From CAZFVY01 sp964522665 (GTDB lineage: Bacteria; Verrucomicrobiota; Verrucomicrobiia; Limisphaerales; CAZFVY01), in the NCBI GenBank assembly GCA_964522665.1, contig CAZFVY010000135.1, positions 1-17,532 of the forward strand: 17,532 bases of DNA, read 5' to 3'. This document shows positions 1-7,766 of this stretch, in pieces (the first letter of the stretch is position 1; every line of letters starts with the position of its first letter). Made by a program: the position numbers and the translations under genes. Below the pieces are notes generated by a model, which was given only the letters and a program-made list of their open reading frames with translations, was not told the origin of the DNA and searched no databases.

Positions 1-742
1 CGTCGTATTTGGTGTAAACCCGATAATAAGTGTCCGCGCCCAACTGGCCGCCGTAACGCACCGCCCCGCCGTTCGACTCCCCGCTCCCGCCGATCGCGGT
101 GACCAGCCCCCCCTGCGTTTCCTGCGCGCTCTTGGTGATGATATTGATCACGCCGTTGACCGCGTTGGCCCCCCACATCGTCGCGCCCGGTCCGCGGATC
201 ACCTCGATGCGATCAACGTCTTCCATCAGCGTGTCCTGCAAATCCCAATAAACCCCCGAGAAGAGCGGCGTATAGAGGCTGCGGCCATCCATCATCACCA
301 GCAGCTTGTTGGCGAAAACGTCATTGAACCCACGCGCGCTGATCGCCCAGTCATGCGCGTCCACCCGGGCGACCTCGAGGCCGGGCGCCAGCCGCAACGC
401 CTCGGGAATCCCCGTGAAACCCGAGCGCCGGATGTCGTCGCCCGTGATCACGAAGACCGCCGCCGGCGAGTCCGAGACCTTTTGCGGCGCGCGCGATACG
501 GTGGTGACCTGGATGCTCATGAGTTCCTCAACGGACAACGCCGTCAAATCGCCTCGCCCCGCGGCTCCGGTATCCGCGCCGACGGCTCGAACCGCCAGCG
601 CCAGCAGCTGCCAGCAGAGCAGGCGACCGAGCCAGGCGCCGGACCGACCGCCGGCCCGCCGTCCCCGCGCGAGCGCGCCGAGCGCGGCCGAACCCGGCCT
701 GAGTCGGCGGGCAAGCGGCAAGGATGGACGATCCGTTTGCAA
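1..742 (-). CDS. TonB-dependent outer-membrane receptor, N-terminal part (receptor 1 of 4, runs off the left edge)
   Basis: This is the signal peptide, plug domain and first strand region of a TonB-dependent receptor, an outer-membrane barrel that imports a ligand using energy from TonB-ExbBD. The visible 247 codons include LSVEELMSIQVTTVSR (a probable TonB-box/plug entry), then VFVITGDDIRRSGF, ARGFND, LLVMMDGRSLYT, DRIEVIRGPGATMWGANA and VNGVINIITKSAQE, which are classic plug motifs. A hydrophobic stretch, LGRLLCWQLLALAV, followed by AVGA looks like a signal peptide. No ATG exists in this frame between the upstream TGA and the plug. I chose TTG at 742 because AAGG lies 9 bases before it. An ATG at 764 (MNAKAD...) is in another frame and would need a frameshift, so the gene could be damaged. 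The coding part from 1 to 518 matches receptor 2 at 2305-2822 without indels. The ligand is unknown. Confidence 0.88.
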   Translation of the reverse strand, partial: MQTDRPSLPLARRLRPGSAALGALARGRRAGGRSGAWLGRLLCWQLLALAVRAVGADTGAAGRGDLTALSVEELMSIQVTTVSRAPQKVSDSPAAVFVITGDDIRRSGFTGIPEALRLAPGLEVARVDAHDWAISARGFNDVFANKLLVMMDGRSLYTPLFSGVYWDLQDTLMEDVDRIEVIRGPGATMWGANAVNGVINIITKSAQETQGGLVTAIGGSGESNGGAVRYGGQLGADTYYRVYTKYD

Positions 743-850
743 TGATATCAGCCTTGGCGTTCATGGCCTGCCCAAGGTCGTTCCGCCACCCAAGGCCGGG
801 CGGCGCTTCGCGCCTTAAAATGAGTCATACTCGTCATCATTTTCTTCCCT

Positions 851-2998
851 TCAAAATCGCCAGGTCATTTTGCCGTACACGCCGCGGCCAACGTCGGTGA
901 TCTGGTTGCTCAGCGCGTCGCCGTAACGCTCCGGGTGCCGGCTGGCGACTAGATTCTGGCCAGCCACCGAAAGCTCGAGGCGGCGCGTCGGCGCCCAGCC
1001 CAGCCGGGCGTCCAGCGTCACATAGCCGGGTACCGGCGGGTTCGACGCGCCGAGGCCTTCATCGAGCCCGCCGACGTAACGAACCGTGAAATCCCATTCG
1101 ACCTGCGCGGGCAGGTCCATCGACGAACGCAACGAGAATTGGTGCCGCGGACTGTCGCCTTCCACGATCCGCTCGGTGTAAACCGTCCCCGGATCGGTGC
1201 TGCCCGGCCGCGTATGCGCCTGCACGTCGGTGAAGGTGTAGGCCGCGCGCCAGCGCCATTGGTCGGTCAACTGCCAGGTCGCCGCCGCTTCGGCGCCGTA
1301 GGATTCCGCGTAGAGATTGTTGCCGTAGGTCAAGGCGACGTTCGGCGGCGGCACCCCGGGTTGCCCTGGAAACAGGTGGATGAACGAAAACGGGTCCCCC
1401 GGCGTGGGCGGCGGGTACAGCTCGATGGTTCGCTGCCGGTCATAGACGTTGTAGTACGTGGCCAGATCGAACGCGAGCCGGTCCAGCGGTTGGACCCGAT
1501 AGCCCAGTTCGTAGGCGAGCGTCCTTCCGGAGGCGAAATTGGGGTTCCCAAAGCCCGAGGTGACCGCCGGCGGCAGGAAGGGCAACCCCGGGTTCGGGTA
1601 AACCGGCAGCGCGTTGAGCCGAGCCCCGACTTCGACCTCGGACGGCGTCCGTTCCGCGCGGGAAACCGCCAGCCAGACCGTCTGGCGTTCCTCCGGCGTC
1701 CACGTCAGGCGGCCGCTGGGTTGAACCTCGAAACCGCTGTAATCGTTGTGCTCGAATTTTGACCCCAGCGTGACCTTCAGCCGTTTCTCGATCAGCGTGA
1801 GCTCATCCTGCGCGAACGCGCTCGCCAGTTGATCCGCCCGGTGGCCCGGTCCCACGATCGCGCGGAAGGTGTCGCTGACGTCCTGAAAACTCACCCGGTA
1901 GCCGGCGCCCCAGACGATTTTCTGCCGCTCGCCCCACGCGAACTGATGCTGCAAATCGAAGTCCAAAGTCTGGCGGTCTTCCCGCACGATCGCCGGGTCA
2001 TCGCGAAACGTCCGGTCGTAGTAGGTCTGCAACGTCAACTCGGAATCGGCCGAAATGGTATGCGTCCAACGCCCCAGCACGTTGCCCCCCTCGACCGTGG
2101 AAGTCTCCGGCGCCAGATACGGCGTGTACGGCGAAACGCTCAAAAGGTTGGTGTAAACCTCGTGCAGCCGCCCCGAATAGACGTCGCCCTGAAGGGTCAG
2201 CGGATTACTGCCGGCCGCGCCGGAATCAACGCGGAATCCCGCCCGGCCCATTTGCCAGCCGTCATACGCGTTTGAGCCGTCGGGCAGAACCGAGGCGTTG
2301 CCATCGTCGTATTTGGTGTAAACCCGATAATAAGTGTCCGCGCCCAACTGGCCGCCGTAGCGCACCGCCCCGCCGTTCGACTCCCCGGTCCCGCCCATGC
2401 CGGTAATCAATCCCCCCTGCGTCTCCTGCGCGCTCTTGGTGATGATATTGATGACGCCGTTAACCGCGTTGGCGCCCCACATCGTCGCGCCCGGACCACG
2501 AATCACCTCGATGCGATCGACATCCTCCATCAGCGTGTCCTGCAGGTCCCAATAAACCCCCGAGAAAAGCGGCGTGTACAAGCTGCGGCCATCCATCATC
2601 ACCAGCAACTTGTTGGCGAAGATGTCGTTGAAGCCGCGCGCGCTGATCGCCCAGTCATGCGCGTCCACATGGGCGACCTCAAGACCCGGCGCCAGCCGCA
2701 ACGCCTCGGGTATCCCGGTGAAACCCGAGCGCCGGATGTCGTCCCCGGTGATCACGAAGACCGCCGCCGGCGAGTCCGAGACCCGCTGCGGCGCGCGCGC
2801 GACCGTGGTGACTTCCAGCTTCATCAGTTCTTCCACCGACAACATCGTGAGATCACCACCCGATCCTCCGGGCGCCGGGTCGGCCGCCCCCGCGGAGCCG
2901 CCCAGAAAAGCCACCAGCCCGGCCAGCGCCGCCCAGCCGCGCCAACGGCTCGCCCAGCCGGAGGGCGGCGGGACGGGCGGCGGTTCTGGTCGGGGCAT
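851..2998 (-). CDS. TonB-dependent outer-membrane receptor (receptor 2 of 4)
   Basis: A complete TonB-dependent receptor of about 715 residues, the normal size for this family when no N-terminal STN domain is present. An N-terminal hydrophobic stretch (WAALAGLVAFLGGSAGA, about residues 22-38) is the signal peptide. DLTMLSVEELMKLEVTTVAR leads into the plug (about residues 68-190), with IRRSGF, SARGFND, VMMDGRSLYT, RIEVIRGPGATMWGANAVNG and IITKSAQETQGG. The rest is a beta-barrel rich in alternating aromatic residues, ending in MTWRF, the terminal aromatic expected for BAM-dependent insertion. The reading frame extends to a TTG at 3004, but ATG at 2998 is the simpler start; neither has a clear Shine-Dalgarno sequence. 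The gene begins only about 27 bases after the stop of receptor 3, so the two are probably co-transcribed. It is most similar to receptor 1. The transported substrate cannot be deduced. Confidence 0.95.
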   Translation of the reverse strand: MPRPEPPPVPPPSGWASRWRGWAALAGLVAFLGGSAGAADPAPGGSGGDLTMLSVEELMKLEVTTVARAPQRVSDSPAAVFVITGDDIRRSGFTGIPEALRLAPGLEVAHVDAHDWAISARGFNDIFANKLLVMMDGRSLYTPLFSGVYWDLQDTLMEDVDRIEVIRGPGATMWGANAVNGVINIITKSAQETQGGLITGMGGTGESNGGAVRYGGQLGADTYYRVYTKYDDGNASVLPDGSNAYDGWQMGRAGFRVDSGAAGSNPLTLQGDVYSGRLHEVYTNLLSVSPYTPYLAPETSTVEGGNVLGRWTHTISADSELTLQTYYDRTFRDDPAIVREDRQTLDFDLQHQFAWGERQKIVWGAGYRVSFQDVSDTFRAIVGPGHRADQLASAFAQDELTLIEKRLKVTLGSKFEHNDYSGFEVQPSGRLTWTPEERQTVWLAVSRAERTPSEVEVGARLNALPVYPNPGLPFLPPAVTSGFGNPNFASGRTLAYELGYRVQPLDRLAFDLATYYNVYDRQRTIELYPPPTPGDPFSFIHLFPGQPGVPPPNVALTYGNNLYAESYGAEAAATWQLTDQWRWRAAYTFTDVQAHTRPGSTDPGTVYTERIVEGDSPRHQFSLRSSMDLPAQVEWDFTVRYVGGLDEGLGASNPPVPGYVTLDARLGWAPTRRLELSVAGQNLVASRHPERYGDALSNQITDVGRGVYGKMTWRF

Positions 2999-3025
2999 GC
3001 GCAAAATTGTGAACGGGTGAAACCA

Positions 3026-5191
3026 TCAGAAACGCCACGTGACCTTTCCGTAAACGGTGCGCTCGACGGCCGCGACCGGGCTTTCCAACTGTGATCCGTA
3101 AAACTCCGCGTGGCGCTCCTGCAACAGGTTTTGGCTGGCCAGCGATAACTCGAGCGCGCGCGTCGGCCGCCACGCCAGGCGCACGTCCATGGTCACGTAG
3201 CCGTCCACCCGCGGAACCGGCGAGCCGGGATTGGCCCCCAACGCGCTCACGTAGCGGAGGTTCACGTCCCATTCGACGTCGTGCGGCAGGTCCATCGACG
3301 AGCGGAGGAGGAATTGGTGCGACGGACTGTTGTTCTCGAGAATCAACTCGTGCATGCCGGTCGTCGAGTCAAAGCTGCCTGGCCGGGCGTGAATCTGCGT
3401 ATCGAGAAAGGTGTAGGCGCCGCGCCAGCGCCACCATTCGGCCAGTTGCCAGTTCGCCGCCAGTTCGCCGCCGTAGGTTTCGCCGTAAAGTTGATTGTCC
3501 CACGTCACGCCGACGTTCGCCGGCGGCGTTCCCACGTCCCCGGGGAAAAGGTGGATGAACGAGAAGGGATTGCCGGGCGTCGGCGCCGGATAATACTCGA
3601 TGCTCGGCAGCCGGTCATAGACGTTGTAGTAGGCGGCCAGATCAAACGAAAGCTGGTCCAGCGGCTGCACGCGATAACCGAATTCGTACGCGATCAGTTG
3701 CCCGGATTCATCGTTGGGATTGCCATACAACGAAGTCACCGCCGGGGGAATGAAAGGCAGAATGGCATTGGGAAAAACCGGGCTTAGATTCAGGCGGCTG
3801 ATCGCTTCGACCTCCGAGGGGGTTCGCTCCGCCCGCGAGACCGCCACCCAGACGGTCTGCCGCGTCGTTGGCGTCCAAGTCAGACGCCCGCTCGGCTGGA
3901 TCTCAAAGCCCGTGTAATCGTTGTGCTCGAATTTGGAACCGAGCGTCAGCGTCAGCCGCTTGTCCACCAGGTTGATTTCGTCCTGGCCGAACGCGCTGAA
4001 CAATTGGTCGGCCCGGTGGCCCGGCCCCAGCGCGCCGCGAAACGTATTGCCCACCTCCTGGAACGAAACCCGGTACCCGGCGCCCCAGATCACCGTCTGA
4101 CGCTCGCCGACCCCGAAACGGTGTTGCAGGTCGAAGTCCAGCGTTTGCCGGTCCTCCCGCAAGATCACCGGGTCATCGCGATAGGTCCGGTCGTAATAGG
4201 CCTGCAACGTGAGATCGGATCGGTCCGAAATCGTGTGCGTCCAACGCCCCAGCAGGTTCTCCCCTTCCACCGCCGTCGTGTCCCGCGTCAGGTACTCGGT
4301 GTAGGGCGTGGTCGTCAGCATGTTCGTGTAGGTTTGCTGCAACCGGCCCGCGTACGCGTCCCCTTGCAGGGTCAGCGCGTTCCGGTCCCCCGCCCGCGAG
4401 TCGATCCGAAAACCGGTCCGGCCCATCCGGCCAGAGTCATAGGCCTCCGAACCATCCGGGAAGCGCGAATTGTCAAACGTGTCGTACTTGACGTAAGCCC
4501 GATAAAACGTCTCCTGACCCAGCTTGCCACCGTAACGAACCGCGCCCGACTCGGCGCCCGCCGACGACGCGCTGCTCGTCACCAACCCGCCTTGCGTCTC
4601 CTGCGCGCTCTTCGTAATGATGTTGACCACCCCGTTCACCGCGTTCGCCCCCCACATCGTCGCCCCGGGCCCGCGCACCACCTCGATCCGGTCCACGTCC
4701 TCCATCAACAGGTCCTGCACGTCCCAGTAAACCCCGGCCAGGAGCGGGGTATAGACGCTGCGGCCATCGATCATCACCAACAGTTTGCCGGCGAACAAGT
4801 CATTGAAGCCGCGCGCGCTGATCGCCCAGTCGTGCCCGTCCACCCGCGCGACGTCCATCCCCGGCGCCAGGCGCAACGTCTCCGGCAGGCTCAGAAACCC
4901 GGACCGGCGGATGTCGTCCTGCGTGATCACGAAGACCGCCGCCGGCGAGTCCGAGACCCGTTGCGGCGTCCGCGAAACCGTCGTGACCTGCAGGTTCATC
5001 AACTCTTCCACCGACAGCAGCGTCAAGTCGCTCCGGCCGGCGCCCGGCGTCGCCGTATCCGCCGCCCGCGCCCCGCCCGGCGCGCACGCCACCCAAACCG
5101 CCAGCCCCGCCGCCACGGCCGAGCGCCAACGCGATGGGCGCCGCCGCCCGACGGCCGCTCCCCCGCGCCCCGCGCCCGCGACCGTCGTCAC
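3026..5191 (-). CDS. TonB-dependent outer-membrane receptor (receptor 3 of 4)
   Basis: A complete TonB-dependent receptor of about 721 residues. Its signal peptide is an arginine-rich start followed by SAVAAGLAVWVACAPGGARA. The plug follows, with LSVEELMNLQVTTVSR, VFVITQDDIRRSGF, ARGFNDLFAGKLLVMIDGRS, VRGPGATMWGANAVNG and NIITKSAQETQGG, and then a barrel ending in VTWRF. The frame is open to a TTG at 5248. I prefer GTG at 5191 because GGAG lies 9 bases upstream and the resulting signal peptide has a more usual length; no ATG is available. The barrel keeps the same landmarks as receptor 2 (GRLTWTP, VSRAERTPSEVE, YYNVYDR, PFSFIHLFPG), but its loops differ, as expected for paralogues with different ligands. 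It sits between receptors 2 and 4 on the same strand, with about 120-180 bases separating it from receptor 4 depending on the start. Confidence 0.94.
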   Translation of the reverse strand: MTTVAGAGRGGAAVGRRRPSRWRSAVAAGLAVWVACAPGGARAADTATPGAGRSDLTLLSVEELMNLQVTTVSRTPQRVSDSPAAVFVITQDDIRRSGFLSLPETLRLAPGMDVARVDGHDWAISARGFNDLFAGKLLVMIDGRSVYTPLLAGVYWDVQDLLMEDVDRIEVVRGPGATMWGANAVNGVVNIITKSAQETQGGLVTSSASSAGAESGAVRYGGKLGQETFYRAYVKYDTFDNSRFPDGSEAYDSGRMGRTGFRIDSRAGDRNALTLQGDAYAGRLQQTYTNMLTTTPYTEYLTRDTTAVEGENLLGRWTHTISDRSDLTLQAYYDRTYRDDPVILREDRQTLDFDLQHRFGVGERQTVIWGAGYRVSFQEVGNTFRGALGPGHRADQLFSAFGQDEINLVDKRLTLTLGSKFEHNDYTGFEIQPSGRLTWTPTTRQTVWVAVSRAERTPSEVEAISRLNLSPVFPNAILPFIPPAVTSLYGNPNDESGQLIAYEFGYRVQPLDQLSFDLAAYYNVYDRLPSIEYYPAPTPGNPFSFIHLFPGDVGTPPANVGVTWDNQLYGETYGGELAANWQLAEWWRWRGAYTFLDTQIHARPGSFDSTTGMHELILENNSPSHQFLLRSSMDLPHDVEWDVNLRYVSALGANPGSPVPRVDGYVTMDVRLAWRPTRALELSLASQNLLQERHAEFYGSQLESPVAAVERTVYGKVTWRF

Positions 5192-5367
5192 GCGCCCACG
5201 CTCCGCGCGCCCGCGCTCCAAAACCGAGTTGTTAGTTCCGCAGTCCAAGAAATCACGAATCCCTCAGGAGGTCCCCACCGTCACCAGGTCCCAAATGCCG
5301 CGTCATAAGACCGCAACGCCCCCACTTGAGCAACCCCAAAACGCCGTTCGTTCCCCCCTTTTTCGCA

Positions 5368-7461
5368 TCAGAATTTCCAGGTGAACTTGCCGATCAACGC
5401 CCTGGCCACCTCAGTTTGCTGGCTCACGATCAGGGTCGGGTAGAATTCCGGGCGCTGATTATCGAGCAGGTTCTGGCCCGCCAATGACAATTCGACGTTC
5501 GGGACCGGCCGCCACGCCAGCCGCAAGTCCATCGTCAGATACGACTTGATCCCCTGCGCCGGCAGCTCATCGACGTAACGCACCGTCGCGTCCAACTCGA
5601 TCGCGTGCGGCAAATCCATCGAGGAACGCACCGAGAATTGCTGCTTGGGGCTGCTCCCTTCAATCGTCGTTTCGCCGTGCGCGGTCCCCGGGTCGGTGCT
5701 GCCCGGCCGCGTGTGAATTTGCAGGTCGAGGAACGTATATGACCCGTGCCACCGCCACCAATCCGCCGCCTGCCAGACCAGCGCCGCCTCCACGCCGTAG
5801 CTCTCGCCGTAGAGATTATTGGCGAACGTCGTCCCGAAATTGATCGGCGGCACCCCCTGCTGGCCCGGGAGAAAATGCGGGTTGTCGGCGTCGAATTCAA
5901 GGCTGCGCAGGTCGTCGTAAACGTTGTAGTACGTCGAGACGTCCAGCGACAGCCGGCTATTGAGCGCCACCCGGCCGCCCAGTTCATACGCGTTCAATTT
6001 CTCGGTATCCAGGTCGTTGTTGCCGAACACCGACGTGACGCTCACCGGCGTGACCGGCTGCCGATTGAGCCGGACGGCGTTTTCCGCCCGCGACGGCGTC
6101 TTGACCGCCCGCGACACCGCCGTCCAGAGCGTCAGGCGCTCGGTCGGCGTCCACGCCAGCCGCCCGCTCGGCTGAATCTCGAAGCCGGTGTAATCGTTGT
6201 GTTCAAACTTCGAGCCGAGGGTCAGCGTCAGCCGCTTCTCGATCAGCGTGATCGTGTCCTGGCCAAACGCGCTCACCAATTGCGAATCGCTGTGGTCGGG
6301 ATTCAGGCCCAAGTCGAACGAACCTTTGAACTGATCACCCGTCAACCGATAACCCGCGCCCCAGGCCATTTCCTGACGCTCGCCCACCGGCGCGCGATAT
6401 TGCGCGTCGATATCATAACTGTCGCGCCGGACGTTGAAGAGCGCCGGGTCCGCCTGGTCCTCCATATAGTAGGTCTGCACCGTCAGGTCGGACCCTTCGT
6501 AAAACGTATGCGTCCACCGCGCCAGCGCGTTGCCCCCCATCTGCGTGAAATTATCCAGCACGCTGACTGGCGTGAACGGCGGCCGCGGCGTCAATTGCGT
6601 GAACTCCTGATTCAGATTCCCGGCGTAGTAATCCCCCTGCATCGTCACCGCGTTGCGATCGCTCGGCGCCCAATCCACCCGGAAACCGGTGCGCCCCATT
6701 TGCCAGCCGTCCGCCGCGTCGCTCCCGTCCGCCAGCCGCGCGGCGTCGCGGTCAAAATACTTGGCGTAAACCCGATAGGTCGCGTCCGCCCCGAGCCGGC
6801 CGCCGTAGCGCAACCCGCCGAAACCGATTTCGGCCGTCCCGCCGCCGGCCACCGCCAGGCCGCCCTGGGTCTCTTGCGAACTTTTCGTAATGATATTAAT
6901 CACGCCGTTGACCGCGTTCGCGCCCCACAGGCTCGCCCCGGGGCCGCGAATGACTTCGATCCGCTCGATGTCTTCAATCAGCAAATCCTGGGAGCTCCAG
7001 AACACCCCGTTGAAGAGCGAAGTGTAGAGGCTGCGGCCATCGATCATCACCAGCAACTTGTTGGCGAACAGGTCGTTGAAACCGCGGGCGCTCACCGCCC
7101 ACGTCGAGGAACCGAGCTGGCCGACGTCCATTCCCGGCGCCAGGCGCAAAATATCCGGCAAGGTGTCAAACCCCGAGCGCCGGATGTCGTCCTGCGTGAT
7201 CACCTGGATCGCCGCGGCGGTATCCGAAATCTTCTGCGGCGAGCGCGAAGCCGTCACGACCTCGATCTTCATCAATTCCTCAACCGAAAGGCCCATCAGA
7301 CTGTTCGTCGCGTCGGCGGTCGAGGCTGGGTCGCCCCACACCCGCGCGGTGACGAGGAGCAGGCCAAGCGCGATCGCGCGGCCGCGGGCATTGAAAAACC
7401 GGCCCTGGGGGAACGGTTCTTCCGCGGCGACACCCGACCAGCCCTCGTCGCTTGCTCTCAT
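5368..7461 (-). CDS. TonB-dependent outer-membrane receptor (receptor 4 of 4, first in transcription order)
   Basis: A complete TonB-dependent receptor of about 697 residues and the most divergent of the four. The signal peptide is AIALGLLLVTARVWG, then LMGLSVEELMKIEVVTASR and a plug with VITQDDIRRSGF, ARGFNDLFANKLLVMIDGRS, IEVIRGPGASLWGANAVNG and NIITKSSQETQGG. The barrel ends in FTWKF. It differs from the others in the plug (GQLGSSTWAVSARG replaces the HDWAISARG wording) and lacks several proline-rich barrel segments, which accounts for its shorter length. The frame extends to a TTG at 7479; ATG at 7461 is chosen as the conventional start. It heads the receptor cluster and lies downstream of the Ig-repeat gene with about 300 bases between them, so it may have its own promoter. 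No FecR/FecI-type regulator lies beside it. The substrate is unknown. Confidence 0.94.
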   Translation of the reverse strand: MRASDEGWSGVAAEEPFPQGRFFNARGRAIALGLLLVTARVWGDPASTADATNSLMGLSVEELMKIEVVTASRSPQKISDTAAAIQVITQDDIRRSGFDTLPDILRLAPGMDVGQLGSSTWAVSARGFNDLFANKLLVMIDGRSLYTSLFNGVFWSSQDLLIEDIERIEVIRGPGASLWGANAVNGVINIITKSSQETQGGLAVAGGGTAEIGFGGLRYGGRLGADATYRVYAKYFDRDAARLADGSDAADGWQMGRTGFRVDWAPSDRNAVTMQGDYYAGNLNQEFTQLTPRPPFTPVSVLDNFTQMGGNALARWTHTFYEGSDLTVQTYYMEDQADPALFNVRRDSYDIDAQYRAPVGERQEMAWGAGYRLTGDQFKGSFDLGLNPDHSDSQLVSAFGQDTITLIEKRLTLTLGSKFEHNDYTGFEIQPSGRLAWTPTERLTLWTAVSRAVKTPSRAENAVRLNRQPVTPVSVTSVFGNNDLDTEKLNAYELGGRVALNSRLSLDVSTYYNVYDDLRSLEFDADNPHFLPGQQGVPPINFGTTFANNLYGESYGVEAALVWQAADWWRWHGSYTFLDLQIHTRPGSTDPGTAHGETTIEGSSPKQQFSVRSSMDLPHAIELDATVRYVDELPAQGIKSYLTMDLRLAWRPVPNVELSLAGQNLLDNQRPEFYPTLIVSQQTEVARALIGKFTWKF

Positions 7462-7561
7462 CCGTATCAGAGCTTGCAATCGTCCGCCCCGACCCTATCC
7501 ACCGCAATAAAATTCGCGCGCCGCGCCCTGCCGTCGGTAGGGATGCCGCGCCGCGGCGTCA

Positions 7562-7624
7562 CGCTCGCGCTAGCGTGCGCGAGCGGTTCCGAACGACCCA
7601 CGCGTCCAAAACAACGTTCGGAAC
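7562..7624. repeat. Two adjacent inverted repeats in the receptor 4 upstream spacer
   Basis: The first dyad pairs CGCTCGCGC (7562-7570) with GCGCGAGCG (7577-7585), a perfect 9-bp stem with a 6-base loop. It is followed immediately by a second dyad pairing GTTCCGAACG (7586-7595) with CGTTCGGAAC (7615-7624), a perfect 10-bp stem with a 19-base loop. They lie about 140 bases past the stop of the Ig-repeat gene and about 100 bases before the start of receptor 4. No T-run follows on either strand, so a classical intrinsic terminator is not supported. A terminator-like mRNA end, an operator or a REP-like element are all possible. The rest of the 7462-7766 spacer shows nothing recognisable. Confidence 0.6.
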
Positions 7625-7766
7625 GGCGCCAACTCAAAGTCACGCCGCGCGGTCACGGGCCTAGCCGCGTCGAAGCTGAAAGCGAAGACGGGCGCGCCAG
7701 GCCCCTTCCGTTCGCCGATCACCGATCCATTCCCATCCCTCGCCGCCTTCCCAAACGAAACCGTCG

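Noticed and set aside
780..850. Intrinsic terminator between receptor 2 and receptor 1 (GGCGC/GCGCC hairpin near 812-824)
   Set aside because: The stem is only 5 bp and, on the transcribed minus strand, the T-rich stretch precedes rather than follows the hairpin.
3923..5308. 461-codon plus-strand open frame antisense to receptor 3
   Set aside because: Same shadow pattern: an Arg/Pro/His-rich translation with no recognisable domain or ribosome site.
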